DNA of 35,823 bases from Candidatus Enterococcus stercoripullorum (GTDB taxonomy: Bacteria; Bacillota; Bacilli; Lactobacillales; Enterococcaceae), in NCBI GenBank assembly GCA_019120335.1, contig DWVH01000009.1:1-35823 (forward strand). Direction: 5' to 3'. Both the position numbers and the translations under genes were made by a program. Shown piece after piece: positions 14,953 through 31,372 of this stretch. Within the stretch, counting starts at the first letter, position 1. Every line of letters begins with the position of its first letter. Below the pieces are notes generated by a model. It had not been told where the DNA came from. It saw nothing but the letters and a program-made list of their open reading frames with translations, and did not search any database.

Positions 14953-15990
14953 ATGATAAATGATCTTAAACTGATTGGTTCAGTAGTTCCTGAAGTGATA
15001 CCAATGCTTCAACAACGCTATAAAGTGTTGCAAGGATTATACTGGTTGCAGCCAATTGGTCGGCGAGCCTTATCAGAGGCGTTATCACTGACAGAGAGAA
15101 CATTGAGAACTGAGACTGAACAATTAAAACGTCTTGACTTCATCTCTATCTCCAAAACAGGGATGCGATTAACTGATAAAGGTGAAGATATTTATAATCA
15201 ATTGGCTAGTTTGATGGATCAAGTTTTAGGGATGCAACAAATTGAGTCCAAACTTGCTGAATATCTAGGGATTGCTCGTTGTATCATTGTATCAGGTGAT
15301 AGTGATAAACAGAGTCAAGTTATTTCTCGTTTAGGGAAAGTTTTATATCACGCCTTAGATGAGCAATTGCCAAATGGTGAAAATATCATAGCGGTGATGG
15401 GCGGCACGACAATGGCTCAAGCCGCAGAACAATTTGAAAATCTTGAAACAGAACATCGACATAATTTATTTGTTCCCGCAAGAGGTGGGATTGGTGAATT
15501 GATGAATGTCCAAGCAAATACCATTAGTGCTGTGATGGCGATGAAAACCAATGGCGCTTATCGAGCGATTTATGTTCCTGAACAACTCAGTGTAAACACA
15601 TATGAAAGTTTATTACAGGAACCTTCAATTGCTGAAGTGTTAAGCTTGATACAAGGTGCAAATTGTGTCATTCATAGTATCGGACGTGCGCTTCCAATGG
15701 CAGTTCGTAGAAAAATGACAGAAGATGAAATTTTGATGTTGAAACAAAATGGTGCTGTTGCAGAATCTTTTGGATATTTTTTCAATCAGGAAGGACAAAT
15801 TGTTTACAAAACACCTAGAATTGGGTTAAAATTAAGTCAGTTGCAAAATGTCCCATACATGTTTGCAATTGCCGGTGGCAAAAGTAAAGCAAAAGCAATT
15901 GCCGCGTATATGAAAAATGCGCCTAAGCAAACTTGCTTGATTACTGATGAAGCCGTCGCAAGTGAGATTTTAAAAGGGGTAACCCTTTAA
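14953..15990 (+). CDS. cggR: Central glycolytic genes regulator CggR
   Basis: CggR is a SorC/DeoR-type repressor of the lower glycolytic operon; fructose-1,6-bisphosphate weakens its DNA binding. An N-terminal helix-turn-helix (about 25-70) with L-S-L-T-E-R-T-L-R-T-E is followed by the sugar-phosphate binding domain from about 90. That domain includes V-M-G-G-T-T-M-A-Q and ends with A-G-G-K-S-K-A-K-A-I. The 345 aa length is standard. It starts with ATG 14953 after GGAGG and stands immediately before gap, 40 bases apart, as the first gene of the operon it controls. A candidate operator precedes it, so it is probably autoregulated. Confidence 0.94.
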   Translation: MINDLKLIGSVVPEVIPMLQQRYKVLQGLYWLQPIGRRALSEALSLTERTLRTETEQLKRLDFISISKTGMRLTDKGEDIYNQLASLMDQVLGMQQIESKLAEYLGIARCIIVSGDSDKQSQVISRLGKVLYHALDEQLPNGENIIAVMGGTTMAQAAEQFENLETEHRHNLFVPARGGIGELMNVQANTISAVMAMKTNGAYRAIYVPEQLSVNTYESLLQEPSIAEVLSLIQGANCVIHSIGRALPMAVRRKMTEDEILMLKQNGAVAESFGYFFNQEGQIVYKTPRIGLKLSQLQNVPYMFAIAGGKSKAKAIAAYMKNAPKQTCLITDEAVASEILKGVTL

Positions 15991-16030
15991 AATAAAAATT
16001 TTTTTGATTTTCATAAGGAGGAAATCTTAA

Positions 16031-17032
<1,002 letters not shown>

Positions 17033-17061
17033 GATTGATTTCTAAATCTAGATGCAGTTTT

Positions 17062-17096
17062 AAAGCGGGGAAGCGACGCGCTTCTTCGCTTTTTTT
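17062..17096 (+). terminator. Strong hairpin terminator between gap and pgk
   Basis: A 14-bp stem (17062-17075 with 17079-17092, two G-U pairs) with a 3-nt loop and a T-run to 17096. As I see no pgk promoter, it probably attenuates rather than stops the operon. Confidence 0.8.
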
Positions 17097-17122
17097 ATTA
17101 AGAATAATTAGGAGGCTATCTC

Positions 17123-18313
17123 ATGGCTAAAAAAACAGTTCGCGATATCGATTTAAAAGGTAAAAAAGTTTTAGTTCGTGTTGACTTTAATGTTCCTTTA
17201 AAAGACGGTGTCATCACTGATGACACTCGTATCAAAGCAGCTTTGCCTACTATTAAATACGTATTAGAAAATGGCGGTAAAGCTATTTTATTCTCACATT
17301 TAGGTCGTGTGAAAACAGAAGAAGATAAAGCTGGTAAATCATTAGCACCAGTTGCAAAACGTTTAGGCGAATTATTAGGTCAAAATGTTACATTTGTGCC
17401 AGAAACTCGTGGTGCTGAATTAGAAGCTGCCATTAACAACTTAAAAGAAGGCGAAGTTGTTGTTTTTGAAAACACTCGTTTTGAAGATGTTGACGGCAAA
17501 AAAGAAAGCAAAAATGATCCAGAATTAGGTAAATATTGGGCTTCTTTAGGTGATGTATTTGTCAATGATGCGTTCGGTACAGCCCACCGTGCACATGCAT
17601 CTAACGTAGGTATTGCCTCAACTGGTATTCCTACAGTTGCCGGTTTCTTAATGGAAAAAGAAATTAAATTTATCGGTGAAGCTGTTGAAGAACCAAAACG
17701 TCCAATGGTTGCAATTCTTGGTGGTGCAAAAGTTTCTGATAAGATTGGTGTTATCGAAAACTTAATTCCTAAAGCTGATAAAATTTTAATCGGTGGAGGA
17801 ATGACTTATACATTCTATAAAGCAAAAGGAATGGAAATTGGTAATTCATTAGTGGAAGCTGATAAAGTGGAATTAGCAAAATCTTTAATTGAAAAAGCTG
17901 GTGATAAATTAGTATTACCAATTGACTCCGTTACTGCTGCGGAATTTTCAAATGATGTTCCTACAGAAGTTCATGAAGGTAATGTGCCTGATGGACAAAT
18001 GGGTCTTGATATCGGTCCTGCAACAATTGCATTATTTGCTGAAACATTAGCTGGTGCAAAAACTGTCGTTTGGAATGGACCTATGGGTGTATTTGAAATG
18101 TCTAACTTTGCCAATGGTACTATCGGTGTATGTGAAGCTATCGCAAATCTTGCTGATGCTACAACAATTATCGGTGGTGGGGACTCTGCGGCTGCAGCTG
18201 AACAATTAGGATTCGCTGATAAATTCACTCATATCTCAACAGGTGGCGGTGCAAGTTTAGAATTATTAGAAGGTAAAGTGTTACCTGGACTTGCAGCAAT
18301 CAATGACAAATAA
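17123..18313 (+). CDS. pgk: Phosphoglycerate kinase
   Basis: Phosphoglycerate kinase transfers phosphate from 1,3-bisphosphoglycerate to ADP, the first ATP-yielding step of glycolysis. The signature R-V-D-F-N-V-P is at residues 18-24. The N-domain has S-H-L-G-R, and the C-domain has the nucleotide-binding G-G-x-K-V-S-D-K and the glycine-rich G-G-G-D-S-A-A-A near 350. The 396-residue length is normal. AGGAGG lies 9 bases before the ATG. Codon bias is like that of gap, a sign of high expression. Confidence 0.98.
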   Translation: MAKKTVRDIDLKGKKVLVRVDFNVPLKDGVITDDTRIKAALPTIKYVLENGGKAILFSHLGRVKTEEDKAGKSLAPVAKRLGELLGQNVTFVPETRGAELEAAINNLKEGEVVVFENTRFEDVDGKKESKNDPELGKYWASLGDVFVNDAFGTAHRAHASNVGIASTGIPTVAGFLMEKEIKFIGEAVEEPKRPMVAILGGAKVSDKIGVIENLIPKADKILIGGGMTYTFYKAKGMEIGNSLVEADKVELAKSLIEKAGDKLVLPIDSVTAAEFSNDVPTEVHEGNVPDGQMGLDIGPATIALFAETLAGAKTVVWNGPMGVFEMSNFANGTIGVCEAIANLADATTIIGGGDSAAAAEQLGFADKFTHISTGGGASLELLEGKVLPGLAAINDK

Positions 18314-18326
18314 ATAAAAACAATTG

Positions 18327-18354
18327 AGGAAAGTTAGAAAAGTCTAACTTTCCT
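18327..18354 (+). repeat. Perfect 12-bp hairpin between pgk and tpiA, without a T-run
   Basis: AGGAAAGTTAGA (18327-18338) pairs with TCTAACTTTCCT (18343-18354) around a 4-nt loop. It is followed by TGCTATAAAAA, not a T-tract, so it looks like an mRNA stabilising or processing element rather than a terminator. Confidence 0.7.
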
Positions 18355-18362
18355 TGCTATAA

Positions 18363-19139
<777 letters not shown>

Positions 19140-19173
19140 TTCGATAATAAATACGTTTTCATTGAAATTATTA

Positions 19174-19202
19174 TTGCAGTTTTCAATAAAATTATCTAAA
19201 AT
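19174..19202 (+). promoter_or_regulatory. Probable eno promoter
   Basis: -35 TTGCAG (19174-19179), 17-base spacer, -10 TAAAAT (19197-19202). It would let enolase be transcribed apart from the CggR-controlled operon. Confidence 0.55.
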
Positions 19203-19211
19203 AAAGGTAAC

Positions 19212-20555
<1,344 letters not shown>

Positions 20556-20572
20556 TTATTAGATGATTGATT

Positions 20573-20606
20573 GGCTTTCCTGTCATTTGATGGGAGAGCC
20601 TTTTTT
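20573..20606 (+). terminator. Terminator after eno
   Basis: GGCTTTCC (20573-20580) pairs with GGAGAGCC (20593-20600), with one G-U pair and an inner CAT/ATG step, followed by six T. Confidence 0.85.
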
Positions 20607-20724
20607 ATGTGATAATTCAAGAGCTATCCTGTAAGTTTCGTGTGGGAAGTACTAGCTTTTCGCAATAATTTATGTTAAATTAAAGAAGTTAAATAGAGTT
20701 TATATGAATAAAGGAGGCTTTTTT

Positions 20725-20961
20725 GTGTATAACGTAATTCTTGGTATTGTCATTGTCTTATCAGTTGTATTAATTTTTACCATTATGATGCAACCGAGCA
20801 AACAAAATAGTGCAGCAAGTGCTTTTTCTGGTGGTGCTGATCAATTATTTGGTAAGCAAAAAGCTCGTGGTTTTGAAGCTGTCATGCAACGTGCCACTGC
20901 AGTTTTAGGTGCTATTTGGATGATTTTACTTTTCGTATTATCATTTCTTTCATCAAAATAA
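20725..20961 (+). CDS. secG: Preprotein translocase subunit SecG
   Basis: SecG is a small accessory subunit of the SecYEG membrane channel that promotes protein export. The 78 residues form two membrane helices (about 2-22 and 53-75) joined by a loop with the family pattern S-A-F-S-G-G-A-D-Q-L-F-G. GTG at 20725 is chosen because AAAGGAGG lies just before it; the in-frame ATG at 20704 overlaps that site. It is followed by a terminator, then by an esterase, rnr and smpB, an order conserved in many Firmicutes. Confidence 0.93.
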   Translation: MYNVILGIVIVLSVVLIFTIMMQPSKQNSAASAFSGGADQLFGKQKARGFEAVMQRATAVLGAIWMILLFVLSFLSSK

Positions 20962-20974
20962 GAAAAAAACAGAC

Positions 20975-21003
20975 AGAGGTTATTCATTGACCTCTTTTTT
21001 TTT
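20975..21003 (+). terminator. Terminator after secG
   Basis: AGAGGT (20975-20980) pairs with ACCTCT (20990-20995), followed by a run of T to 21003. Confidence 0.85.
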
Positions 21004-21071
21004 GACTAAAAATAGGCTTAAATACTATATATTGGGAAAAATATGGTAGAATAATGATTGAGGTGAAAAAT

Positions 21072-21833
21072 ATGAGTAGAACATTTAATTTGCCTAAACC
21101 ATTATTTGAGAAACATAGTAACAAAGGTGTATTATTATTACATGCTTATTCTGGTAGTTCCAATGATGTCCGTTACGTAGCAAGACATTTGGAAAAATAT
21201 GATTACTCAGTTTACTTACCTATATTTTCTGGGCATGGTACGTTGGAGCCTTTTGATATATTAATGTCTAATCCAAAAAACTGGCAAAGAGAAGTGAAAG
21301 AAGCGGTGAATGTGATGAAAGCACATGGAATTGAACAAATCGCTGTCTTTGGCTTATCAATGGGTGGTATTTTTGCACTAGATTTACTAACAGGGAATTT
21401 ACCCGAAGTGATTGGGGGAGGTGCGTTTTGTTCGCCTGTTATCATGGGTGAAAATCAGGTAGCCAAAAACTTTTTAATTTATGCTGAAAACGTTTGGCAA
21501 ATGCAAGATTTTTCGCAACAAGAAATTGAAGAGAAGCTTGAACGAATGAAAGTGGACCAACCTTTGCAATTAGCTGAAATTGAACAGTTTGCTGCGGCTA
21601 CGGCTGAACAGTTATCCAAGGTACAGGTCCCTGTTTTTCTGGCACAAGGCGGGAAAGATGAAATGATTTTACCTGAAAGTGTCTTTCAAACGGCCCAAAA
21701 ATTAACACAGACGCATATAACACTGCAATGGTATGAAAAGAGTGGGCATGTCGTTACAGTAGATTGTCAAAAAAATCAATTAATTAATGATCTTTTAGCT
21801 TTTTTGGCTAAGTTATCATGGAATGAGGTATAG
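21072..21833 (+). CDS. Carboxylesterase, alpha/beta hydrolase fold (Est30-like)
   Basis: This is a single-domain alpha/beta hydrolase of 253 residues close to Bacillus and Geobacillus carboxylesterases, which cleave short-chain esters. The nucleophile elbow G-L-S-M-G-G puts the catalytic serine at S96; the acid is in Q-G-G-K-D-E-M-I and the histidine in K-S-G-H-V-V-T. The L-L-H-A-Y-S-G-S oxyanion segment is near the N-terminus. ATG 21072 is chosen, preceded by GAGGTG; an upstream ATG (21054) lies before that site. There is no signal peptide, so it is cytoplasmic. It abuts rnr directly. An extended -10 (TGGTAGAAT) lies near 21044-21052. The natural substrate is unknown. Confidence 0.9.
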   Translation: MSRTFNLPKPLFEKHSNKGVLLLHAYSGSSNDVRYVARHLEKYDYSVYLPIFSGHGTLEPFDILMSNPKNWQREVKEAVNVMKAHGIEQIAVFGLSMGGIFALDLLTGNLPEVIGGGAFCSPVIMGENQVAKNFLIYAENVWQMQDFSQQEIEEKLERMKVDQPLQLAEIEQFAAATAEQLSKVQVPVFLAQGGKDEMILPESVFQTAQKLTQTHITLQWYEKSGHVVTVDCQKNQLINDLLAFLAKLSWNEV

Positions 21834-24164
21834 ATGCGAGAAACAATACAAACAAAAATTATTCAAACCCTAGAGAACACGACAAAAAAAAGCCTGTCTG
21901 TGGATGAGTTAGCCCAAAAATTATCGTTAAATAAGAGTGCTGATTTCAAGCTATTGGTACAAGCGATTGCGCAACTAGAACGTGATAAAAAAGTTGCTTT
22001 TAACCGTAAAGGCAAAATCTACCTTCCTAAAGCAGCAGTCTATGTTGAAGGGGTCTTTCGTGCAAATGAGCGTGGATTTGGCTTTGTAACGATTGCGGAT
22101 GATGAAGCCGATGTTTATATTGCTCCTGAAGATACTGCCTATGCCATGGATGGGGATGTCGTGGCAATTGATATACTTTGTCCGGCAAATCCGTTTTTAG
22201 AAAAGACAGCTGAAGGCAAGATTGTTGAGATAAAACAACGCGCAATTACTAAAGTGGTAGGAGAATTTGTTTCATTTCCACCTGAAGAAATTGCTAGTTC
22301 TGGATTATTAGGACAGGTCATTGCAAAAGATAAAAAACTAGCGAACTTCACTTTTTTAGTAGCGCCAACTGGGTTACATCCTGTTGAAGGGCAAATTGTA
22401 TTATTTGATGTGACGCATTATCCCGAAAAAGGCTATGCTAAGAGTTTAGAAGGCAACATTGTTCAGACTTTAGGACATAAAAATGACCCTGGTATGGATA
22501 TTCTTTCAATTGTTATTGCTAATGGAATACCGACTGATTTTCCGGATGAAGTAAAACAGCAGCTCAATGGCATTCCAGATGAGATTAATCCTGCTGAGTT
22601 TTCGTACCGTAGAGATTTGCGTAATGAAATCTTAGTCACAATTGATGGTGAAGATGCTAAAGACTTAGATGATGCCGTTTCACTTAAAAAATTGGCAAAT
22701 GGAAATTATCAATTAGGGGTACATATTGCAGATGTATCCTACTATGTCACAGAAAATTCACCTTTAGATCAAGAAGCTTTTGATCGTGGTACGAGTGTCT
22801 ACTTAACAGATCGAGTAATTCCGATGCTCCCACATAAACTGTCTAATGGTATTTGCTCCTTAAATCCTAAAGTCCCACGTTTAGCGATGAGTTGTGTGAT
22901 GGAAATCAATCATCAAGGGCAAGTGGTAGACTATGAAATCTTTGAAAGTCTAATCCAAACAAAAGAAAGAATGACTTATACAGCTGTCAATCAGATTTTA
23001 ACCAGAGAAAATGAAGAAGTATTATCTAGATACGCTGAACTGGTACCAATATTTGATTTGATGGCAGAGTTACATCATATCTTAGAAAATATGCGCCTTA
23101 ATCGTGGAGCAGTGAATTTTGAAGATCATGAAGCGCGAGTAATTGTTGATGAAGAAGGGACCCCATTAAAAATTGAATTACGTACTAGGGGGGTGGCTGA
23201 GCGCTTAATCGAGTCATTTATGTTAATTGCTAATGAGACGGTAGCAACGCATTTTCATCGATTATTGTTACCATTTATCTATCGGATTCATGAAGAGCCT
23301 AATGAGGATAAGATGAGTCGCTTTTTTGAAACAGTGGCTGCGCTAGGTATTGTACCAAAAGTGACAAATGGGAATATGGCGTCAAAAGATATTCAACATT
23401 TAATGGATGAAGTGGCTGATATACCAGAAGCTTTCGTCATTAATATGCTATTATTAAGGAGTATGCAGCAAGCAAAATATGCTGCGGAAAATGTGGGTCA
23501 CTATGGTTTAGCAGCGCCTTATTATACACATTTTACATCGCCTATTAGACGCTATCCTGACTTAATTGTTCATCGTTTAATTCGTAGTTATCAAAAAGAT
23601 AGTGGTGCTAAAAATCAAGCATATTGGCAAGCGCGTTTGCCTGAAATTGCCAATCATTCTTCTAAAATGGAAAGAAGAGCAGTTGAAGCAGAACGACAAG
23701 TAGATGCGATGAAAAAAGCAGAATATATGCAACAATTTTTAGGAGAAGAATTTGAAGGGATTATCAGTTCGGTTGTTAAATTTGGTTTCTTTGTCGAATT
23801 ACCAAATACTGTTGAAGGGTTAGTGCATATTCAATCCTTAGAAGATGATTATTATCACTTTATTGAGAATCATTTGGCTCTAGTTGGTGAACGAACCAAA
23901 CGAGTATTAAAAGTTGGGCAAAAAGTTAAAGTAAAAGTTTTGGGAGCTAATCCAGATTCAAGAGAAATTGATTTTCAGTTGGTAGAAGTATTGGAAGAAG
24001 CACAGGTACCAAAATCACTTCATCAAGTTAAAACAAAAAATTCACCAAAACAGCAAAAAACAAAGAAAAATAATCGAGCAAAAGGAAAGAGAAAAGGGAA
24101 AAATAAGAAACAAAAGCCTTTTTACAAAGAAGTGGTTAAAAATAAAAAGAAGAAAAAACATTAA
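21834..24164 (+). CDS. rnr: Ribonuclease R
   Basis: RNase R is a processive 3'-to-5' exoribonuclease that degrades structured RNA, including mRNAs released by trans-translation. The 776 residues hold an N-terminal winged-helix and cold-shock regions (about 1-220), the RNB catalytic domain with acidic cluster D-x2-D-x2-D-x-D-D (residues 271-280), an S1 RNA-binding domain (about 636-720) and a very Lys-rich C-terminal tail. The tail is typical and helps unwinding and ribosome or SmpB contact. The ATG follows the esterase stop codon directly, with GAGGT inside the preceding gene. smpB follows, matching their shared function. Confidence 0.97.
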   Translation: MRETIQTKIIQTLENTTKKSLSVDELAQKLSLNKSADFKLLVQAIAQLERDKKVAFNRKGKIYLPKAAVYVEGVFRANERGFGFVTIADDEADVYIAPEDTAYAMDGDVVAIDILCPANPFLEKTAEGKIVEIKQRAITKVVGEFVSFPPEEIASSGLLGQVIAKDKKLANFTFLVAPTGLHPVEGQIVLFDVTHYPEKGYAKSLEGNIVQTLGHKNDPGMDILSIVIANGIPTDFPDEVKQQLNGIPDEINPAEFSYRRDLRNEILVTIDGEDAKDLDDAVSLKKLANGNYQLGVHIADVSYYVTENSPLDQEAFDRGTSVYLTDRVIPMLPHKLSNGICSLNPKVPRLAMSCVMEINHQGQVVDYEIFESLIQTKERMTYTAVNQILTRENEEVLSRYAELVPIFDLMAELHHILENMRLNRGAVNFEDHEARVIVDEEGTPLKIELRTRGVAERLIESFMLIANETVATHFHRLLLPFIYRIHEEPNEDKMSRFFETVAALGIVPKVTNGNMASKDIQHLMDEVADIPEAFVINMLLLRSMQQAKYAAENVGHYGLAAPYYTHFTSPIRRYPDLIVHRLIRSYQKDSGAKNQAYWQARLPEIANHSSKMERRAVEAERQVDAMKKAEYMQQFLGEEFEGIISSVVKFGFFVELPNTVEGLVHIQSLEDDYYHFIENHLALVGERTKRVLKVGQKVKVKVLGANPDSREIDFQLVEVLEEAQVPKSLHQVKTKNSPKQQKTKKNNRAKGKRKGKNKKQKPFYKEVVKNKKKKKH

Positions 24165-24185
24165 ATAGAATAGAGGAATATGACT

Positions 24186-24647
24186 ATGCCTAAAGGGGAA
24201 GGAAAATTAATCGCGCAGAATAAAAAGGCGCGTCATGACTATCATATTTTAGAAACTTTCGAAGCAGGAATGGTCTTACAAGGAACAGAAATCAAATCCA
24301 TCCGCAATAGCCGTATCAATTTAAAAGACGGTTTTGTCAGAGTGCGTAATGGTGAAGTATTTTTAGTGAATGTTCATATTAGTCCATATGAACAAGGAAA
24401 CATCTTTAATCATGATCCTTTGCGTACGCGTAAACTTTTACTTCATAAACGTCAAATTAGACAATTAGAAGCTGAAAGTAAAAATGCGGGGATTACTATT
24501 GTTCCTTTAAAAGTCTATATCAAAGACGGTTATGCGAAAGTGCTCATTGGTTTAGCAAAAGGGAAAAAAGAGTATGATAAACGTGAAAGTATTAAGCAAA
24601 AAGATCAGGAACGACAAATTAGAAGAATTGTCAAAAACATTCGTTAA
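24186..24647 (+). CDS. smpB: SsrA-binding protein SmpB
   Basis: SmpB binds tmRNA and carries it into stalled ribosomes for trans-translation. The 153 residues include the OB-fold core with A-R-H-D-Y-x-I-L-E-T-F-E-A-G and [10 protein letters not shown]. The basic C-terminal tail ends with [17 protein letters not shown], which occupies the mRNA channel. ATG 24186 is preferred over 24180 because GAGGA lies at a proper 9-base distance. It is probably co-transcribed with rnr. The tmRNA gene ssrA, often nearby, is not in the 276 bases that follow. Confidence 0.97.
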   Translation: MPKGEGKLIAQNKKARHDYHILETFEAGMVLQGTEIKSIRNSRINLKDGFVRVRNGEVFLVNVHISPYEQGNIFNHDPLRTRKLLLHKRQIRQLEAESKNAGITIVPLKVYIKDGYAKVLIGLAKGKKEYDKRESIKQKDQERQIRRIVKNIR

Positions 24648-24691
24648 TCTTTTTTTGTATGAATTTTTATCTTATTTTGTTTTTATTACGT

Positions 24692-24720
24692 TTACAATAT
24701 TGATTATTCAATATTTGTAA
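24692..24720. repeat. A+T-rich inverted repeat in the smpB-atpB gap
   Basis: TTACAATATTGA (24692-24703) is mirrored by TCAATATTTGTAA (24708-24720) with one extra base. It lies about 105 bases before the atp promoter and could be a protein site or a weak smpB terminator; no good T-run follows. Confidence 0.4.
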
Positions 24721-24825
24721 TATAAGGTTTGTTCATCATTTCATTTAATAGAAAAACTTGATAGAAATTCATTTTTTCGATTTAAATATTCAATGAATAA
24801 ACCGATAACTTTTTATGAAAATACT

Positions 24826-24854
24826 TTGAAATTTCTTTTTAGTGGTGGTACGAT
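24826..24854 (+). promoter_or_regulatory. Probable atp operon promoter
   Basis: -35 TTGAAA (24826-24831), 17-base spacer, -10 TACGAT (24849-24854), giving a leader of roughly 60 nt. Confidence 0.6.
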
Positions 24855-24923
24855 ACAAATTGTCATTACTATTGCGTGAAAAGATTTGCAAGAGTATTTA
24901 CATTTTAGAAGTGAGGTGAGCTT

Positions 24924-25652
24924 ATGGAAGAACAATCGCTTCTGTTTCATATTGGACCAATTTGGTTCGACGGTACGGTGGTAATTATGTCGGCTTTAGT
25001 GTGTGCAATTATCTTTTTAATCGTGTTTATCTGCACAAGAAATCCGCAATTAAAACCGACTGGGAAACAGAACTTTATCGAATGGGTCATTGATTTTGTT
25101 CGCGGCATTCTCAGTGATCAGCTTCCCGCAAAAGAAGTTGGCAATTTCCATCTTCTAGGATTTACACTTTTCCTATTTGTTTTCTTCGCTAATGAAATTG
25201 GTTTGATGACGAAACTAGTCTTTCCAATGAATGGCCATGAAGTAACATTTTGGAAAAGTCCAACAGCAAATCCTATTATCACAATGAGTTTAGCATTGAT
25301 GTCCATTTTATTAACTCATTATTTTGGTGTAATGCGTTTTGGTTTTAAGGGATATTTTAAAAACTCCTATTTAGAACCGGTCTTTTTCTTAATGCCAATT
25401 AAGTTTATTGAAGAGTTTACGAATGTTATTACGCTAGGGTTACGTTTATATGGTAACATCTATGCCGGTGAAGTATTGCTTACGTTGATTGCTTCACTTT
25501 TTAAAGCATTTGGTTGGATTACTTTGCCATTGGTAATCCCAATTGAAATGACATGGATTGGCTTCTCGCTATTCATTGGTGCCATCCAAGCCTATGTATT
25601 TGTCACTCTAACAATGGTATTCTTAAATCACAAAATTGCCGCCGAACATTAA
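24924..25652 (+). CDS. atpB: ATP synthase subunit a
   Basis: Subunit a of the membrane Fo sector forms the proton half-channels next to the c-ring. The 242 residues have about five or six hydrophobic segments. The essential arginine is R174 in the conserved L-G-L-R-L-Y-G-N-I-Y-A-G-E. It starts at ATG 24924 behind GTGAGGTGAG. It is the first gene of the atp operon; no atpI gene is seen between the promoter and atpB. Confidence 0.96.
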   Translation: MEEQSLLFHIGPIWFDGTVVIMSALVCAIIFLIVFICTRNPQLKPTGKQNFIEWVIDFVRGILSDQLPAKEVGNFHLLGFTLFLFVFFANEIGLMTKLVFPMNGHEVTFWKSPTANPIITMSLALMSILLTHYFGVMRFGFKGYFKNSYLEPVFFLMPIKFIEEFTNVITLGLRLYGNIYAGEVLLTLIASLFKAFGWITLPLVIPIEMTWIGFSLFIGAIQAYVFVTLTMVFLNHKIAAEH

Positions 25653-25672
25653 TTTAACGGCGCATAAATTAG

Positions 25673-25897
<225 letters not shown>

Positions 25898-25946
25898 GAC
25901 TTCTTTGATCTAAGCAAGATAAAATTAGAGAAAAGGAGAATCAATT

Positions 25947-26460
25947 ATGTTCAATCCAATTATTTTAGCGGCTGAACATCCAAGTTCTACATTTGGGGAT
26001 ATGTTAATCGTTACATTATCATTCCTTATCTTGTTAATCTTATTAAAAGTATTTGCTTGGGATTCTGTTGCTGATATGATGAACAAGCGGGCGAAAAAGA
26101 TTTCTGATGACTTGGATAATGCGGAGAAATCAAGAGTCAATGCTCAAGCGTTAGAACAAAAACGTCAAGAGCAATTGATGAATTCACGCTCTGAAGCGGC
26201 AGATATTATCAAAAATGCCAAAGACAGTGGAGAACAAAGCCGTCAAAACATTCTTCGTGAAACACAATTAGAAGTTTCTCGCTTAAAAGAAAAAGCTCAA
26301 GCGGATATTTCTCAAGAACGTGAACATACGATGAATGCAATTAAAGATGATGTAGCATTATTAAGTATTCAAATTGCTGAAAAAATCTTAAATAAAGAAA
26401 TCTCTACTGAAACGCATGAAGCCTTAATCAATCAATATATTGAAGGATTGAGTGCAAATC

Positions 26461-26474
<14 letters not shown>
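25947..26474 (+). CDS. atpF: ATP synthase subunit b
   Basis: Subunit b forms the peripheral stalk that holds F1 still against Fo. The 175 residues have one N-terminal membrane helix (about 19-38) and then a long charged helical domain rich in A, E, K, Q and R that dimerises. AAAGGAG precedes the ATG. Its last 14 bases overlap the start of atpH. Confidence 0.95.
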
Positions 26475-28586
<2,112 letters not shown>

Positions 28587-28600
28587 TGAGGTGAATTGAA

Positions 28601-29503
28601 ATGGGTGCATCTTTAAACGAGATCAAGCAAAGAATTACCTCTACGAAAAAAACAAGCCAAATTACGAAAGCGATGCACATGGTTTCGGCAGCTAAATTAA
28701 CTAAATCGGAATCGCATTCTCGCCAGTTTCAAATTTATGCGGAAAAAGTGCGTGAGGTTGTAACGCACTTAGCTGCGCAACAAATCTTAGCTATTGAAGA
28801 TAATAAGAATGCGAACAGTTTGGACTATAACAGTATGCTAATTACGCGTCCTGTTAAGAAGACTGGCTATATCGTTATTACTTCTGATGGTGGTTTAGTT
28901 GGTGGTTATAACAGCTCGATTCTAAAACAAATGATGGCTATTTTTGAAAAAGATCATGAGAATAAAGAAGATTATGTCGTGATTTCTATTGGTGCAACTG
29001 GGGCTGAGTTTTTCAAATCTAGAGGCATATCACTAGCTTACGAATTACGTAACTTGTCCGATCAACCAAGCTTTGAAGAAGTACGTAAGATTGTTCATAT
29101 GGCAACGACAATGTATCAAAATGAAGTTTTTGATGAATTATACGTTTGTTATAATCATCACGTGAATTCATTGACTAGTCAGTTCCGTGTTGAAAAAATG
29201 TTACCTATTTCAGACTTGGATCCAGATCAAAAGAAAGAATACGAACAAGAATACATCTTTGAACCTTCGAAAGACGCGATATTAAATCAACTCTTACCAC
29301 AATACGCTGAAAGCTTGATTTATGGGGCAATTGTGGATGCGAAAACAGCAGAACACGCTGCAGGAATGACTGCGATGAAGACTGCGACAGATAACGCAAC
29401 GAAGATTATCGATGATTTAACTATTGCATATAACCGTGCACGTCAAGGGGCTATTACCCAAGAAATTACCGAAATTGTTGGTGGCGCGGCTGCCTTAGAA
29501 TAA
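28601..29503 (+). CDS. atpG: ATP synthase subunit gamma
   Basis: Gamma is the central shaft that turns inside the alpha-beta hexamer. The 300 residues have the two long terminal helices: the N-terminal I-K-Q-R-I-x-S-T-K-K-T-x-Q-I-T-K-A-M and the C-terminal stretch [16 protein letters not shown]-x-G-A. A GAGGTG site precedes the ATG. It lies 14 bases after atpA. Confidence 0.97.
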   Translation: MGASLNEIKQRITSTKKTSQITKAMHMVSAAKLTKSESHSRQFQIYAEKVREVVTHLAAQQILAIEDNKNANSLDYNSMLITRPVKKTGYIVITSDGGLVGGYNSSILKQMMAIFEKDHENKEDYVVISIGATGAEFFKSRGISLAYELRNLSDQPSFEEVRKIVHMATTMYQNEVFDELYVCYNHHVNSLTSQFRVEKMLPISDLDPDQKKEYEQEYIFEPSKDAILNQLLPQYAESLIYGAIVDAKTAEHAAGMTAMKTATDNATKIIDDLTIAYNRARQGAITQEITEIVGGAAALE

Positions 29504-29529
29504 TTTCGAGAATGAGTGGAGGAAAATAA

Positions 29530-30936
<1,407 letters not shown>

Positions 30937-30949
30937 AAAGAGGTGTCCT

Positions 30950-31372
30950 ATGGAAAATAGTATAACTGTTCAAGTTGTCACACCAGCAGGACTTGTTTAT
31001 GACCATCATGCAGCTATTGTTGTTGCTAAGACACCAACTGGCGAAATTGGGATTTTGGCAAACCATGCACCAATTATCGTTCCATTAACTATTGATGAAG
31101 TTAGGGTTAAGCGAACTGACTCTGATACGCACGTTGATTGGATTGCTGTAAATGGTGGAATTATGGAAGTCCGTGATAATGTCGTGACCATTTTAGCGGA
31201 TAGTGCTGAGCGTGAACGTGATATCGATATACCACGCGCACAAAGAGCAAAACAACGCGCTGAACGATTAATTCAAGAGGCAAAAGAAAATAAAGATAGT
31301 GATACATTGAAACGTGCCGAAGTTATGTTACATCGTGCTATGAATCGATTGAAGGTATCGCAACACCAATAA
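30950..31372 (+). CDS. atpC: ATP synthase subunit epsilon
   Basis: Epsilon couples gamma to the c-ring and can inhibit ATP hydrolysis. The 140 residues have the N-terminal beta sandwich with T-P-x-G-L-V-Y-D, G-E-I-G-I-L-A-N-H-A-P and V-N-G-G-I-M-E-V, and a C-terminal helical hairpin from about residue 88 rich in A, E, K and R. It is the last gene of the operon and is followed by a strong terminator. Confidence 0.96.
   Translation: MENSITVQVVTPAGLVYDHHAAIVVAKTPTGEIGILANHAPIIVPLTIDEVRVKRTDSDTHVDWIAVNGGIMEVRDNVVTILADSAERERDIDIPRAQRAKQRAERLIQEAKENKDSDTLKRAEVMLHRAMNRLKVSQHQ

Noticed and set aside
17971-18228. 85-codon minus-strand ORF inside pgk (and similar shadow ORFs in gap, mutS2, uvrC, rnr and atp genes)
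   Set aside because: These are frame shadows of highly conserved genes, with no ribosome binding sites or promoters of their own.
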